A DNA stretch of 64,000 nt from Burkholderia sp. WP9 (GCF_900104795.1 NZ_FNTG01000003.1:62001-126000); one strand, 5' to 3'; shown: positions 25,772 through 34,215, counted from the stretch's first letter. The notes: a model not told the origin generated them from the letters alone. Made by a program: numbers and translations.

Positions 25772-25966
25772 ATGAACATTGCGCTGATCGGTATTGACCA
25801 CCTGCGTGACGTGCTGGAACACTTTCCCGAGCTGGCCGGCGTGTCGCACTTTCGCGTCACGATGGCCGACCAGACCGTCCGCCAGGTGACCCGCGCGGGT
25901 CTTCTTGAGCTCGCGCAGACCTGCGAGGCGCCCCGCATTACGTTCTCGCCAGTCAAGCCCGTGTGA
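25772..25966 (+). CDS. Hypothetical plasmid protein, 64 aa
   Basis: The ATG follows AAGAGGAG at ideal spacing. The protein begins MNIALIGIDHLRDVLEHFPE and has an alternating strand/helix pattern with ELAQTCEAPRITFSP near the end. I recognise no family. Its stop overlaps the GTG of the next gene (GTGTGA), indicating translational coupling. The strong ribosome binding site and coupling make it a real gene. Confidence 0.7.
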   Translation: MNIALIGIDHLRDVLEHFPELAGVSHFRVTMADQTVRQVTRAGLLELAQTCEAPRITFSPVKPV

Positions 25967-26106
25967 AGAAAAAGCCCGGGAATACTGGACTACGCGGCCG
26001 GGAGCCGGCCAAATCGATCGGGCAATCGACGGGCGTGAATCGTCGGCAAGGGTACCGCTTGCTGGAGCGGGCGATGTTGCGACATCCTGACGGCCGACCT
26101 TTGGTT
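25963..26106 (+). pseudogene. Truncated small basic protein
   Basis: The GTG at 25963 overlaps the previous stop. It reads KKKPGNTGLRGREPAKSIGQ, then NRRQGYRLLERAMLRHPDGR, a basic helix-turn-helix-like segment. At 26107 it meets the 808-bp duplicated integrase segment, so the natural 3' end is lost and the open frame runs on into the repeat. It may have been a plasmid regulator. Confidence 0.5.
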
Positions 26107-26914
26107 TTCGTGCCCTGGTCCGTTACACGCGTATTGCGGCATATACGCGGGCACAGGAGCTCGAGGTTGATCGCGAGCGTGGCAGTGGTTGCGCGGCGGC
26201 ACCCTTATTCCGACGGCGATGGGTCGACGCCGGTCATCCGCTGGTAGTAGCCGGCGAGTTCGCGCCGCACGCGCTTCCTTTCCGCCTGCACATAAATTGT
26301 GGTGGTCTGCAGTGACGCATGACCGAGCACCTGCTGCACGACGTCAAGCGGCACGTCGACGGCCGCCTGGGTGCCAAACGTATGCCGGAACGCGTGCGGG
26401 GTGGTGCCGGCCAGTTGCCGGCGCTCGTCCTCGGTGAGATCCAGCTCGGCGCGGATCTGCCGCACCGCCCAGTTGACCAGCTCGCGCAGCCCGTTGCCCG
26501 AATAGCCCACCCCACCCTGCTGATCCTGCTCTCGCTCCCGACTTCGGTCACCCTGCGCACCGGCGTGCCGGCGCTGCGCCGCCCGCGTCGCCGGGATCAC
26601 CAGCGGCGCGACCAGCGGCGCCGACGGCGGCGGCGCAGCGAGATCCAGTTCGCGATCCCGCCAGTGCGCGGCCAGCGCCTCGACGCACGCGCCGCTGACC
26701 GGCACGATGCGCTGTTTGCGGCCCTTGCCGGTCACCTCCAGTTCCCAGTTCGCCGGCACCTCGCCATCGGCCGGCACGTAGCGCAGCTGCTCGCGGCGGG
26801 CGAGCGCCGCCTCGGCGTTGCGCAGACCCGAGTCGCCCATCAGCAGCAGCGCGGCGCGCGCGGCGCGCCAGCGCGTAGCGGCCGGCCCCAGACTCGCGCT
26901 ACGGTCTTCGGCGA
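26107..26914. repeat. 808-bp direct repeat, left copy
   Basis: It matches 44451-45258 at a constant offset of 18344 bp without any difference that I could see. It contains the last 710 bp of a tyrosine recombinase gene plus about 98 bp downstream of it. The two copies lie in direct orientation, so recombination between them would excise the 18.3 kb in between. Confidence 0.92.
26205..26914 (-). pseudogene. Tyrosine recombinase, C-terminal fragment
   Basis: This encodes the catalytic domain of the integrase whose full copy is at 44549-46453. The conserved Arg is in GDSGLRNAEA, HxxR is in HAFRHTFG, and the nucleophile Tyr is in TTTIYVQ. The N-terminal two thirds are missing beyond 26914. The remaining frame starts at an internal ATG (26840), so any product would lack the DNA-binding N-terminus. 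Confidence 0.88.
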
Positions 26915-26972
26915 CCGGAACATGCAGTTGTCGGCGCGGGAGAGTCGGTCTTCAGTGTGTGTCTGGTTTCTT

Positions 26973-26999
26973 GCCCGCCTCTCACGCGGGCTTTTTTTT
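26973..26999 (+). terminator. Rho-independent terminator
   Basis: GCCCGC / GCGGGC with a 7-base loop is followed by eight T. It insulates the RMF-like gene from upstream transcription. Confidence 0.8.
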
Positions 27000-27118
27000 G
27001 CCTGTGAGCGATGGCGCACGGTGTCACGTCGCTGGCTAAATAACTATTGCGGGAAAACTTGACTGACACGACAGCCATGCTGATCGGCGAGGACATGCCG
27101 ACGAACGAAGGCGCCGAC

Positions 27119-27328
27119 ATGATTACGATTGATTTAACAGCCTGGCAAGAAGGCTTTAACGCTGCTCGTCGTGGTAAGTCTTTGGATGCCTGCCCGTATG
27201 AAAACGGGAGTACTGAGGTATGGGCATGGAGTTCTGGATTTGTCGAAGGCTTGTCCAAGCCCCTGCGTATCGTCAGCGATCACCCGCCAGAAGGCGACGA
27301 CAGCGCATCAACCGACCTCGCCTCATAA
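27119..27328 (+). CDS. Ribosome modulation factor-like protein
   Basis: The core AWQEGFNAARRGKSLDACPY followed by VWAWSSGFVEG matches the RMF pattern (G..A...G....CPY.......W..GF). RMF binds 70S ribosomes and promotes dimer formation in stationary phase. Plasmid and phage RMF-like proteins are short, and their targets are uncertain. The start at 27119 (MITIDLTAW) has GAAGG at good spacing; upstream ATGs at 27077 and 27095 are in frame. The C-terminal 20 residues are acidic and unlike RMF. Confidence 0.7.
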   Translation: MITIDLTAWQEGFNAARRGKSLDACPYENGSTEVWAWSSGFVEGLSKPLRIVSDHPPEGDDSASTDLAS

Positions 27329-28090
27329 TCGACAGGCATCGCCCCCGGCCAGCCGCGCTCAATGACTGTGGCGGCTTCGCGCAGGCCGCTGCAAATTCCA
27401 GATCGACCCGTTCGGCGGCGCCGTCGCGATCGAGTAAGCATCGGGCCGGATGCAGGCGGATCGCTGCGCGACGTGGGGGGTCAACCGCTCCAATTCCGGC
27501 CGCGTTTCAATTCTCTCCGCCGGCTGTAGCACGGCACGCACAGCTCTTTCCGGACAAGCCGCAAAGAGGCGACGCCACATCGCACAGGGGGCGCGCCGTC
27601 TGCACAGGCTGGTAGGTGTTTGCCCGTGCTCATCGATGGCTGGCGCTTGACGGCCGTACGCCTGCAAGCGGTGTTGCCCGATGGGGGCAGGCGCGACATG
27701 CGACATGCCAGACACTTCTCAGCCTGTTTGTTTTGCGTGCATGCAGCTGGAGAGAGGGTGGCCCGCAGCGGCTCGCATCGGGATGTCAGAATACCAGGAT
27801 AGGCGGGATGTTCGGAATACCTGATCGGCGTCTGCTCATCGCTCGCGAGCGCTGTGATGCATGAGCCTGCCCTCACGACTCTTGCCGTTCGATACCAGCG
27901 AGTCGAACGCGCGGATGGCGGCCGGGGGGCAATGGGACAGACAGCCTTGAGCACTGCCCCGTTTCGGCGGCCTTTTTTTGGTTCGTTCACGGTCAGGTGC
28001 ATCTTTTGCGTTGCAGCGATTACGCTCTTGCCCTTCCTGACCTGCTGGGGGTTAGCCCCGCTTCGGCGGGTTTTTTTTGAGGTTGCGCAG
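27329..28090. other. Gap with terminator-like hairpins
   Basis: Long minus-strand frames here (27359-27715, 27481-28134) are rich in Arg/Pro/Cys and look spurious. A hairpin with T run lies near 27957-27979 and a clear terminator at 28056-28078. Confidence 0.4.
28056..28078 (+). terminator. Rho-independent terminator
   Basis: CCCGC / GCGGG with a TTCG tetraloop is followed by eight T. It lies just before the DUF4148 inverted-repeat arm. Confidence 0.8.
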
Positions 28091-28533
28091 GGCCCGCCTC
28101 TCGAAGGTGGGGGTTTTTTGGCCGCAGTGCTCATCGCGAATCAGGGTTTACCCAAATCCCGCAACAATCCCTTCCTGACATCTGCCTTAATTTTAAGCGT
28201 CTGCTTACCTAGACTGTAATCACTGGTTTACGAACAGGGCTGTTCGTAGCAGGACAAAACAAAGTCTGGAGGTAAGTACCATGAAGTCCCTTATTCAAGC
28301 CGTTGTCGTTGCCGCTGCCCTTGCTGCTCCGGTTGCCGTGTTCGCCCAATCGAATGCACCTTTGACCCGTGCGCAGGTGCGTGCTGAACTGGTTCAGCTC
28401 GAAAAGGCTGGCTATAACCCGGCTCACGGGGAAGACCCGTATTACCCCGCCGACATCCAGGCGGCTGAAGCCAGGGTGGCTGCGCAGAACGGCGCAACGA
28501 GCGGTTACGGCGGTGTGGTGAGCGGTTCGTCGG
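28091..28533. repeat. Inverted repeat arm, left (DUF4148 5' half)
   Basis: It is nearly identical to the reverse complement of 38957-39399 (paired positions sum to 67490). The arm holds the upstream region and the first 84 codons of a DUF4148 gene. Weaker similarity continues outward to about 28017 and inward to about 28815. Recombination between the arms would invert about 10.4 kb. Confidence 0.92.
28229..28248. promoter_or_regulatory. Palindrome upstream of DUF4148 gene
   Basis: TACGAACAG-GG-CTGTTCGTA is a perfect 9-bp inverted repeat 32 bp upstream of the ATG, repeated at 39242-39261 before the paralogue. It is a likely operator for a dimeric regulator, or a leader hairpin. Confidence 0.6.
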
Positions 28534-28601
28534 CATCGGGCACACCTGCAGCTCGGCCTGCGTCCAATGACAGCATGAAGTCGCTCTATTCCGGTCATTA
28601 A
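28281..28601 (+). CDS. DUF4148 exported protein
   Basis: This 106-residue protein has a signal peptide (MKSLIQAVVVAAALAAPVAV, cleavage near VFAQS). The DUF4148 core follows, with VRAELVQLEKAGYNPAHGED and YPADIQAAEARVAAQ. A Gly/Ser linker leads to the specific tail ARPASNDSMKSLYSGH. CTGGAGG precedes the ATG. The first 84 codons equal those of the gene at 38898-39209, but the tails differ. It is probably periplasmic or secreted; the function is unknown. Confidence 0.93.
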   Translation: MKSLIQAVVVAAALAAPVAVFAQSNAPLTRAQVRAELVQLEKAGYNPAHGEDPYYPADIQAAEARVAAQNGATSGYGGVVSGSSASGTPAARPASNDSMKSLYSGH

Positions 28602-28730
28602 AACCGTTTGGCGAGCCGCTGGCGCCCTATCCGGTCGCTGAGCATCGCCCGCCGACCGCGCAGCACCTCTGCGCGCTCCATTTCAAGAACTGGCCTCGCT
28701 GGCGCGGCAATGCCCGGTAGCGGGCCAGTT

Positions 28731-29210
28731 TCATATCTTCGTATTGATACCTCCTCCAACGGGCGCTCCGGTCCTGTTGGATTTGCTCAGACCTTCATGG
28801 TCTGGGCGCTTTTTCGCGCCGGTGAGACGGACCGACCCAAACGCTCGGTCCCGGCATTTTTGCCGGATAAAAATAGTCGAATTGCTACCGGGCGAGCTGT
28901 GGCCTGCCACAGCACCTCGGCGCTTCGATTGGAAGAAGACCAATTGATCCGGCTTTCTGCCGTAGATAAAAAGGTCGACGGCCGCGTGATTGGCTTCGTA
29001 GAGCTTGCGAAGGCTCCTCGGCAGGCCGTTGTAAGTGTCGTTGTGGTCATAGGTCGGCCAGTTTTTTGCACTTCTCCACGGGTCGTTACACCCGCGCCAT
29101 TCGTATTCGGTGCAGACATGGATCTGTCCGCCGATGTTGAAATCGCGGATGTTGAGCCGCCATTCGTGAAGCCCGATCTTCATCGGGCTGCTGACGTGGT
29201 AAATCTTCAT
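28731..29210 (-). CDS. Hypothetical protein coupled to ardC
   Basis: This 159-residue frame starts at an ATG overlapping the ardC stop (ATGA). The N-terminal 95 residues look like a real soluble domain (MKIGLHEWRLNIRDFNIGG, NDTYNGLPRSLRKLYEANHA). From about residue 100 the frame runs through terminator-like sequence shared with the inverted repeat, so the natural C-terminus may have been replaced. I recognise no family. Coupling suggests it works with ArdC or is simply a passenger of the same operon. Confidence 0.65.
   Translation of the reverse strand: MKIYHVSSPMKIGLHEWRLNIRDFNIGGQIHVCTEYEWRGCNDPWRSAKNWPTYDHNDTYNGLPRSLRKLYEANHAAVDLFIYGRKPDQLVFFQSKRRGAVAGHSSPGSNSTIFIRQKCRDRAFGSVRLTGAKKRPDHEGLSKSNRTGAPVGGGINTKI
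28785..28814 (+). terminator. Terminator downstream of DUF4148 gene
   Basis: GCTCAGACC / GGTCTGGGC with a 5-base loop is followed by GCTTTTTCG. A closely related inverted copy lies at about 38686-38718 behind the paralogous gene. Confidence 0.65.
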
Positions 29211-30121
29211 GCTGCCACCTGCTGCTCTTCGTCAGCCTGCAGGGAGAAGAGGTAATCGCAGGCGCGTTGCGCCTGGCTCGCGGCCGTGAAAATAGCTTTC
29301 CTGTCGGCCTTGAGCACCTTGAGCCAGTGGTCCAGATAAGAAGCGTGATCCTCGCGGACCTCCGGAGTGATGCCAAGCTGAGCGCATACGAAAGCGGCTC
29401 CCATCTCGGCTATCAGTTCTTCGGCTGCATACGCCTCGTCGCCGAAACGCTGTCCAAGCTGCCGGTCGAGGCGGGTCTGGTGGCTGGTCCAGTGGATCAG
29501 CTCATGGGCCTTGGTCGCCGCGTAGCTCTCGGCCGTGTTGAAGGCTTCGGGGATCGGCATTTGCACTACATTCAGCGCGGGCGCGTAATAAGCCCGGTTC
29601 CCGCCGTGGCGGATGGCGGCGCCGGTCCTGGCGAAGAAGGCTTCCGCGCGTTCGATCAGTTGCATCGGCTCGTCTTCGACGGGCTCCTGTGTGGGCATGT
29701 ATTGCGCAGGCAGGTTCTCGAGCTGCTCGACGTTGAACACGGTGTAAGCCTTCATGAAAGGGATTGCGCGCTCGATCTCGTCGCCTTTGTCGTCGGTCCC
29801 GGTCCTGGTGATTTTGTTGGCATAGACGACGAGGGAACCGTGCTCGCCCTTCCGGACATTGCCGCCGAGCTCCAAAGCCTGCCTGAACGTCATCCAGCGA
29901 CTGGATTGATAGCCCTTCCCCAGCGCTTCGCCCCAGAGCAAAAGAATGTTGATGCCTTGATACGGGATGCCGTTGTGACGCACGGGGAGGGTGATGCGGC
30001 CGCTTGCATTGCCGCCTCTCCACGGCTTCACCCAGGGCCCTACGCCTTGCTCCAGGTCGGCAATGATTTTGTCCGTGACGCGGGTGTAGACGTCGGGCTG
30101 GGTCCTGGCTTGGATTTTCAT
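29207..30121 (-). CDS. ardC: ArdC-type antirestriction protein
   Basis: This 304-residue protein has an N-terminal ssDNA-binding domain (about 5-130, with WVKPWRGGNASGRITLPVRH and YQGINILLLW) and a C-terminal zincin-like metallopeptidase domain whose HELIHWT motif (about residues 217-223) supplies metal ligands. ArdC proteins bind ssDNA and protect incoming plasmid DNA from restriction. Related proteins occur on conjugative plasmids and integrative elements. The length is normal and the frame intact. The gene downstream is coupled to it. Confidence 0.95.
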   Translation of the reverse strand: MKIQARTQPDVYTRVTDKIIADLEQGVGPWVKPWRGGNASGRITLPVRHNGIPYQGINILLLWGEALGKGYQSSRWMTFRQALELGGNVRKGEHGSLVVYANKITRTGTDDKGDEIERAIPFMKAYTVFNVEQLENLPAQYMPTQEPVEDEPMQLIERAEAFFARTGAAIRHGGNRAYYAPALNVVQMPIPEAFNTAESYAATKAHELIHWTSHQTRLDRQLGQRFGDEAYAAEELIAEMGAAFVCAQLGITPEVREDHASYLDHWLKVLKADRKAIFTAASQAQRACDYLFSLQADEEQQVAA

Positions 30122-30573
30122 GGTCTTGCTCCTCAGTTGGCTTCAGGGGTCTGCGCTTTCTGTTGCGCATGGCCCCGTGCCACGTGGCGAACGCGAGGAG
30201 GCAAACGGCGGTGCGGTCCGGGGGAGGGGGATCGCCCACCCCGAAAGGGGCGGCCGAAGGCCGTCTTGCAGCCTGCGAAAGATGGGGACCCCCCGGTCCG
30301 GTCGAAGACCTTGCACCGGAGTGCGCCAGGGCGAGTAGCCCTTAGCTCGTTCCAACTGACTGGGGTTTTGACCTGGCGAAAGGGATCGTGACCGAATGGC
30401 CGGGACTACAGGCCCGGTAAGCGTCAGCCAATGAGCGCGGTCCGACGCAGGCAGATTCGCCTACTGGCATCAATACCCTGTAGAGTGATGATCTATATCC
30501 TGAATTCTGCTAGTCTTTAACCTGTATCCTGTCAGTAAAAAACAGGAAAAGTTACCCGCCCTTTTGAGAGGAC
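30122..30573. other. Structured GC-rich region upstream of ardC
   Basis: This 450-bp stretch is rich in short inverted repeats (for example CACCCCGAAAGGGG near 30238, GGGACCCCCCGG near 30288, CCGGGACTACAGGCCCGG near 30401) and has no credible gene. It should hold the ardC promoter and may encode a structured leader, a small RNA or a single-strand promoter active after conjugative entry. I cannot tell which. Confidence 0.45.
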
Positions 30574-30890
30574 ATGATGCGACTCGAACAGATGATGCCG
30601 GCCGAGCGTCAGGCGCCCGAAAACTGCTGAAACATACTCAGGGCGACAGCGGTCAGAGCCGGCGCGGCGCGGATTTCCTGCTGGAATGGTGGAACCCGCG
30701 TGCGTGCGGCGGCAAGTACCACATCCCCCCCGCCTGGGGCGTGGATGACGACATCATGGAAGATATGTGTGTCGTGTTCCGGCTCGCCTCGCGCGCGAAG
30801 AGCTACCCCGACACGCTGGGCTATGGTCCGCAGTTTGATGCCGCGGTACTTGCGTGGCGTGCCGAGCTGGATACAGATAACGCGGCGTGA
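30574..30890 (+). pseudogene. DUF7673-like protein, frameshifted near the start
   Basis: The main frame gives LLKHTQGDSGQSRRGADFLL, then CGGKYHIPPAWGVDDDIMED and SYPDTLGYGPQFDAAVLAWR, typical of DUF7673 plasmid proteins. The well-placed ATG at 30574 (after GAGAGG) reads MMRLEQMMPAERQAPENC and stops. A single lost base at about 30620 would join it to LLKHTQGD. Without it, translation needs a TTG at 30564 in the main frame. The function of the family is unknown. The end overlaps the next gene by 4 bp. Confidence 0.65.
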
Positions 30891-31162
30891 AGCAGCTCAA
30901 CCGCCGTGATCGTGACTTTGCTGCGTTCCTGCTGTCGCGTTCCCCGCTCGATGCCGCGCGCGCGGTCGCACCCAGGCGACGAGCATCCGGGCCTGTCGGC
31001 GCTGGAGGCGAAACGCTGCTGCATGTGTCGCTGCGCTTCGTGGTGAAAGTGGGCGCAACTGATGCAGACACGCCGCGCCTGACCTCACGCATCGCGGATC
31101 TGTCGCGCGCGGTGTGTCGCTCGATGCGTACGCTCATCGAGCGGCTGAAGGCCTACGACTAG
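30887..31162 (+). CDS. Small hypothetical protein, 91 aa
   Basis: The GTG at 30887 overlaps the stop of the DUF7673-like gene (GTGA). The protein is basic at the N-terminus (KQLNRRDRDFAAFLLSRSPL) and has a C-terminal helix (ADLSRAVCRSMRTLIERLKA). It is followed after 17 bp by an antitoxin gene, so it is part of the same transcript. I recognise no family. Confidence 0.65.
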   Translation: MKQLNRRDRDFAAFLLSRSPLDAARAVAPRRRASGPVGAGGETLLHVSLRFVVKVGATDADTPRLTSRIADLSRAVCRSMRTLIERLKAYD

Positions 31163-31179
31163 TTTTGAAGGATATTCCC

Positions 31180-31686
31180 ATGGCAACCGAAACCATCGAC
31201 CAGAAGACCCTTTTGCAGCTCGTTGAAGCGGGTGCGGTGCGCGCTGCGCATGTCGTCGGCCAGAAAGGCGGCTGGGGTGTGCTGTTCAGGTACGGCATGA
31301 CCGAGCGGCCCCTTGCCGCACAGCGGGGCAATGTGCGCGTGTTCAAGCGCTTCGAAACGATCGTGTCCTATCTGCGTGAAATGGGCATCGTGCGCTTTGA
31401 CGTTGACGCCGCGCAGTACGATCCGGACGCGCCACTGTCGACCGCATCGCAGACCAGGGCCGAGCGCGCACGCGAGCAGATGAAAGCTGCGCATCAGGCC
31501 GCCGCCTATGACAAGTGGCTGCGCGCCGAGGTCCGCAAAGCCATTGAAGAAGCCGACAACCCGGCCATTGCGAAGATCCCGCATAGCGAGGTCAGCGCAG
31601 CGCTGCTGTCTGGCGATACGGCCGCGCTGCGTGCGCTTGCGCATGGCAAGCCAGCAGCTAAACCCAGGCGGAAGGGCCGCGCATGA
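31180..31686 (+). CDS. Antitoxin of a ParE/RelE-type module (module 1)
   Basis: This 168-residue protein has an N-terminal folded domain (about 1-85, VGQKGGWGVLFRYGMTERPL). A helical C-terminus follows, with AAYDKWLRAEVRKAIEEADN and IPHSEVSA, the pattern seen in antitoxins of RelE/ParE toxins. It ends in a basic tail. Its stop overlaps the toxin ATG (ATGA). GAAGG lies upstream of the ATG at 31180. The larger N-terminal domain is unusual for a RelB-like antitoxin and is shared, in diverged form, with the module at 34425. Confidence 0.8.
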   Translation: MATETIDQKTLLQLVEAGAVRAAHVVGQKGGWGVLFRYGMTERPLAAQRGNVRVFKRFETIVSYLREMGIVRFDVDAAQYDPDAPLSTASQTRAERAREQMKAAHQAAAYDKWLRAEVRKAIEEADNPAIAKIPHSEVSAALLSGDTAALRALAHGKPAAKPRRKGRA

Positions 31687-31964
31687 GAATCGAGTGGCAG
31701 CCTGCAGCGCTGATCAATCTGGCCGATATTCTCGACGCGATCACCGAAGAAAGCCCACAGGGCGCGGCGAACCTGTCAGCCGACATCCAGAGCAAGGCCG
31801 TACGACTCGAAACGAATCCGAAGCTGTACCGCGCAGGTCGCGTGCGCGGCACGCGTGAGTGCGTCATCACCGAAAACTATCTGTTGATTTACCGCATCAC
31901 GGGCGACGTGGTGCAGATCCTGCGCGTGCTACATGCGCGGCAGCAGTGGCCAACATCGGAATAG
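31683..31964 (+). CDS. ParE/RelE-family toxin (module 1)
   Basis: This 93-residue protein of the plasmid-stabilisation fold reads MRIEWQPAALINLADILDAI, then NPKLYRAGRVRGTRECVI, YLLIYRI and ILRVLHARQQWP. These are the usual strands and catalytic-edge residues of ParE/RelE toxins. Whether it inhibits gyrase (ParE) or cleaves mRNA (RelE) cannot be told from sequence alone. It is intact and coupled to its antitoxin. It serves as the template for recognising the split toxin of module 2. Confidence 0.9.
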   Translation: MRIEWQPAALINLADILDAITEESPQGAANLSADIQSKAVRLETNPKLYRAGRVRGTRECVITENYLLIYRITGDVVQILRVLHARQQWPTSE

Positions 31965-32053
31965 CAGCTTTCCGCACGGGCGGGGGCTATCCCCTGCCCT
32001 GCTTTCCCTGCCGGCCATCTCGGCGGACATCGTCAACTAAGTTGTCATATAGC

Positions 32054-32302
32054 ATGTACATCGGCGTTTCTTCTGCTGGCGGCAACCAACAACTTCAGCT
32101 CCCGGTTCAGACCGCGCACACGCAAACGGCACAACGCGGCGCGACGTCATCGGAAGCCCGTGAAGTCGGTCCTGATGTCGATGGAGATGGCGACGATGCG
32201 GGCGCAAAGGCGGTCAAGGCAGCAGCTACGCAGACGGCGGCAACGCCGAGCGTGAAAAGCAGTGGCCAGAAAGTCGGGGCGATCATCGACGTCAAGGCCT
32301 GA
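32054..32302 (+). CDS. Low-complexity hypothetical protein, 82 aa
   Basis: It begins MYIGVSSAGGNQQLQLPVQT and contains an acidic PDVDGDGDDAGAKAVKAAAT segment and a Ser/Lys-rich tail. Short proteins with this disordered composition are common in Burkholderia. There is no membrane segment. The start lacks a strong ribosome binding site. A terminator lies 90 bp downstream. Confidence 0.55.
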   Translation: MYIGVSSAGGNQQLQLPVQTAHTQTAQRGATSSEAREVGPDVDGDGDDAGAKAVKAAATQTAATPSVKSSGQKVGAIIDVKA

Positions 32303-32392
32303 GCGCGCGATTCGTCTCAGCAAACGCAATGCTCGGCATGATGTTTCTCGAGGCCTAGACGCACCCATTCCATGTCTTCGTTGACGTGTACC

Positions 32393-32418
32393 AAGCCCGC
32401 GCTGTGTGCGGGCTTTTT
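32393..32418 (+). terminator. Rho-independent terminator
   Basis: AAGCCCGC / GCGGGCTT with a 7-base loop continues into a run of five T. It ends the 30.6-32.3 kb + strand transcript. Confidence 0.75.
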
Positions 32419-32578
32419 CATGGCGAAGGCGGCGGCACGCCATCTGGTGCGCAGCATAGAGGCTAGCTGTTTGCCGCAGTCTCCACACTGAGAACGACTG
32501 GACAGCTTGATAAGCAAGGGTTTGCGGGCTATTTCCGATGATGAGACGGAATGAGGGCACTCCAATTTGCCGGGGCGG

Positions 32579-33076
32579 CTATTGCAATGATCCGCTGCCA
32601 ATCAATTCACGCAGTGCCTTGTCCGGAAACACCGGCCCCCGGTAGAGCGGACTGCAAGGGATACGTGACAACCTGAGTGACAACGCTACAAGGTCGTTCA
32701 TCTCATCGCTGCCGCGATAGCCTTCCGCCAATTGGGAAAACTGCGTCATGATGCCGACGACGCTACGGTTTGTCGTTTTGGTATATCGCACGTCCTGCAT
32801 GTGCAATAGCTCCTGCTCGATGAACGGCGGCCGGATGCCGTGGGCCGCGAGTACGTAAGCCAGGACGCGAGGGAATCTGGTGGCCATGCCAGCTGCTGGA
32901 GCCAAAGGGATCAGGACCGGTAGCAACGTCCGTTCATTGACGAGGAGCGCAATTTGCGGCTTCCACAGCAAAGCCGTGGCATACCAGTTACCGAGCCCCG
33001 TCGTACTGGTGCCGCCGGCGATCACTTCGGGTTTCAGCCGGTCAAGAAGCTTCTTCGTACAGTGCAGGTAAAGCAT
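32579..33076 (-). CDS. DUF6933-like protein
   Basis: This 165-residue protein begins MLYLHCTKKLLDRLKPEV and continues with LGNWYATALLWKPQIALLVN and ERTLLPVLIPLAPAA, then HGIRPPFIEQEL. This is the typical DUF6933 sequence, of unknown function, frequent on mobile DNA of Burkholderiaceae. It looks soluble and is full length. It follows a small minus-strand gene by 6 bp, in an apparent operon with the two genes upstream. Confidence 0.85.
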   Translation of the reverse strand: MLYLHCTKKLLDRLKPEVIAGGTSTTGLGNWYATALLWKPQIALLVNERTLLPVLIPLAPAAGMATRFPRVLAYVLAAHGIRPPFIEQELLHMQDVRYTKTTNRSVVGIMTQFSQLAEGYRGSDEMNDLVALSLRLSRIPCSPLYRGPVFPDKALRELIGSGSLQ

Positions 33077-33082
33077 GGTTGC

Positions 33083-33340
33083 TCAGTCGAGATCGAAAAG
33101 AGCACGATCAGTGGGCCGGGATAAAGCCTCATCCATCATCTGCCGGAAATCGGCTTCGTCCCATTCGCCACGATCAAGACGGCGCATGACAGCTTCGCCG
33201 ACCAGCACCACTTGGCGTTCCTGATCAGCCCTCGTCTGCCGGTACTGCTGACGACGCGCTTTGTCTGATGCCCGTTTGGCGTCCTTGATTTCTTTGAGCT
33301 TTGAGTCTGTTGCGGCCTGGCGGCTTTTCTGCAGGGTCAT
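33083..33340 (-). CDS. Small charged helical protein
   Basis: The ATG at 33340 opens MTLQKSRQAATDSKLKEIKD, a highly charged coiled-coil-like helix, followed by RQVVLVGEAVMRRLDRGEWD and a C-terminal LSRPTDRALFDLD. The start lies just before the stop of the upstream SEC-C gene (4-bp overlap). I recognise it only as a plasmid-type accessory protein without a named domain. It may bind DNA given its basic N-terminus. Confidence 0.7.
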   Translation of the reverse strand: MTLQKSRQAATDSKLKEIKDAKRASDKARRQQYRQTRADQERQVVLVGEAVMRRLDRGEWDEADFRQMMDEALSRPTDRALFDLD

Positions 33341-34215
33341 GTTGAGTGTCCTTGGTGCAACGTCGCAGTAACCCCGTGGCACTCCTTGTCCTTTTTCCCG
33401 CTTCCACATAGGCAGAGATCGTTTCTCCCGACCTTGTGACCGGCGACGATGGGCCGCGATTTCCCGATTATCGGGGTCGGCTCGAATGGGTGAGCTTCTG
33501 ACAACGTGCGGAGGCGATTGAGTCTTGCCTCTCTAACGATTTTGATGTCTTCATAGTCTTTAGAGACGATCATGAAATAGTCTTCGGCGTCACGTAGGTC
33601 GCCCAGAATACTCAATGCCACATGATTCTTTTCGTAGGCTTCGCGGACCACTGCAAAAGATTCGAGAGCCCCAAGATCGGATAATGCCCAAACGAGGAAG
33701 CCATTGATATCCGGATCGTTTGTCCCATGGGCGCGTAGCAGATCGGTCAGAATCTCGACGCATCGCGTTCTTTGTTCCGGGTGGTCACATCCCATCCTGG
33801 CAATCAGGCGAAACGTACAGATTCTGGCGAACTCCCCGTTTCGGGAATCCCGTGCATATAGCTCGACTGCTTCGAGCGACGATGGGCCGATCTTGCTGAA
33901 AACATCGGGGAATTCCTCGCCAATCCAGTCATCGTCTATCCGATGTATCAGGGAGATCAAGGCTGGAATCGCCTCAACAGCTTTCAGCTCGGCGAGAATG
34001 CGCCACGCATGGATCGGGGCCATCGCGATGCCAGTAAATTCCGATTCGTGCAGCGTATCGTCGTCCAGGATTCGTATCAAATCCGGCAAGTGAGACTGGT
34101 CGAAGCCCGATTGCAAATATTCGTGCCAGGTGTCAGGAGCGATGCGCGAGCGGCACAGGTCCTCACCAAAATCGGCAAGCTGAGCGAGTAGTTGAAAATA
34201 CCGGGCTTCCATCAA
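33337..34215 (-). CDS. DUF1186-like protein with SEC-C motif
   Basis: This 292-residue protein has HEAT-like helical repeats in its first 230 residues (HAWRILAELKAVEAIPALIS, RDSRNGEFARICTFRLIARM), as in DUF1186 proteins. A C-terminal SEC-C zinc motif (GRNDLCLCGSGKKDKECHG) follows. The SEC-C motif binds zinc and often mediates contacts with the translocation or translation machinery. The Cys-x-Cys-8x-Cys-His ligands are all present. It heads the minus-strand operon with the two small genes downstream. The specific role is unknown. Confidence 0.88.
   Translation of the reverse strand: MMEARYFQLLAQLADFGEDLCRSRIAPDTWHEYLQSGFDQSHLPDLIRILDDDTLHESEFTGIAMAPIHAWRILAELKAVEAIPALISLIHRIDDDWIGEEFPDVFSKIGPSSLEAVELYARDSRNGEFARICTFRLIARMGCDHPEQRTRCVEILTDLLRAHGTNDPDINGFLVWALSDLGALESFAVVREAYEKNHVALSILGDLRDAEDYFMIVSKDYEDIKIVREARLNRLRTLSEAHPFEPTPIIGKSRPIVAGHKVGRNDLCLCGSGKKDKECHGVTATLHQGHST

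Noticed and set aside
27481..28134. Minus-strand open frame of 217 codons
   Set aside because: It is rich in Arg, Pro and Cys, covers two terminator hairpins, and has no ribosome binding site or family resemblance.
29267..30391. + strand open frame of 374 codons over ardC
   Set aside because: It is antisense to ardC, whose HELIHWT motif and length are clear; the + frame has no recognisable domain.
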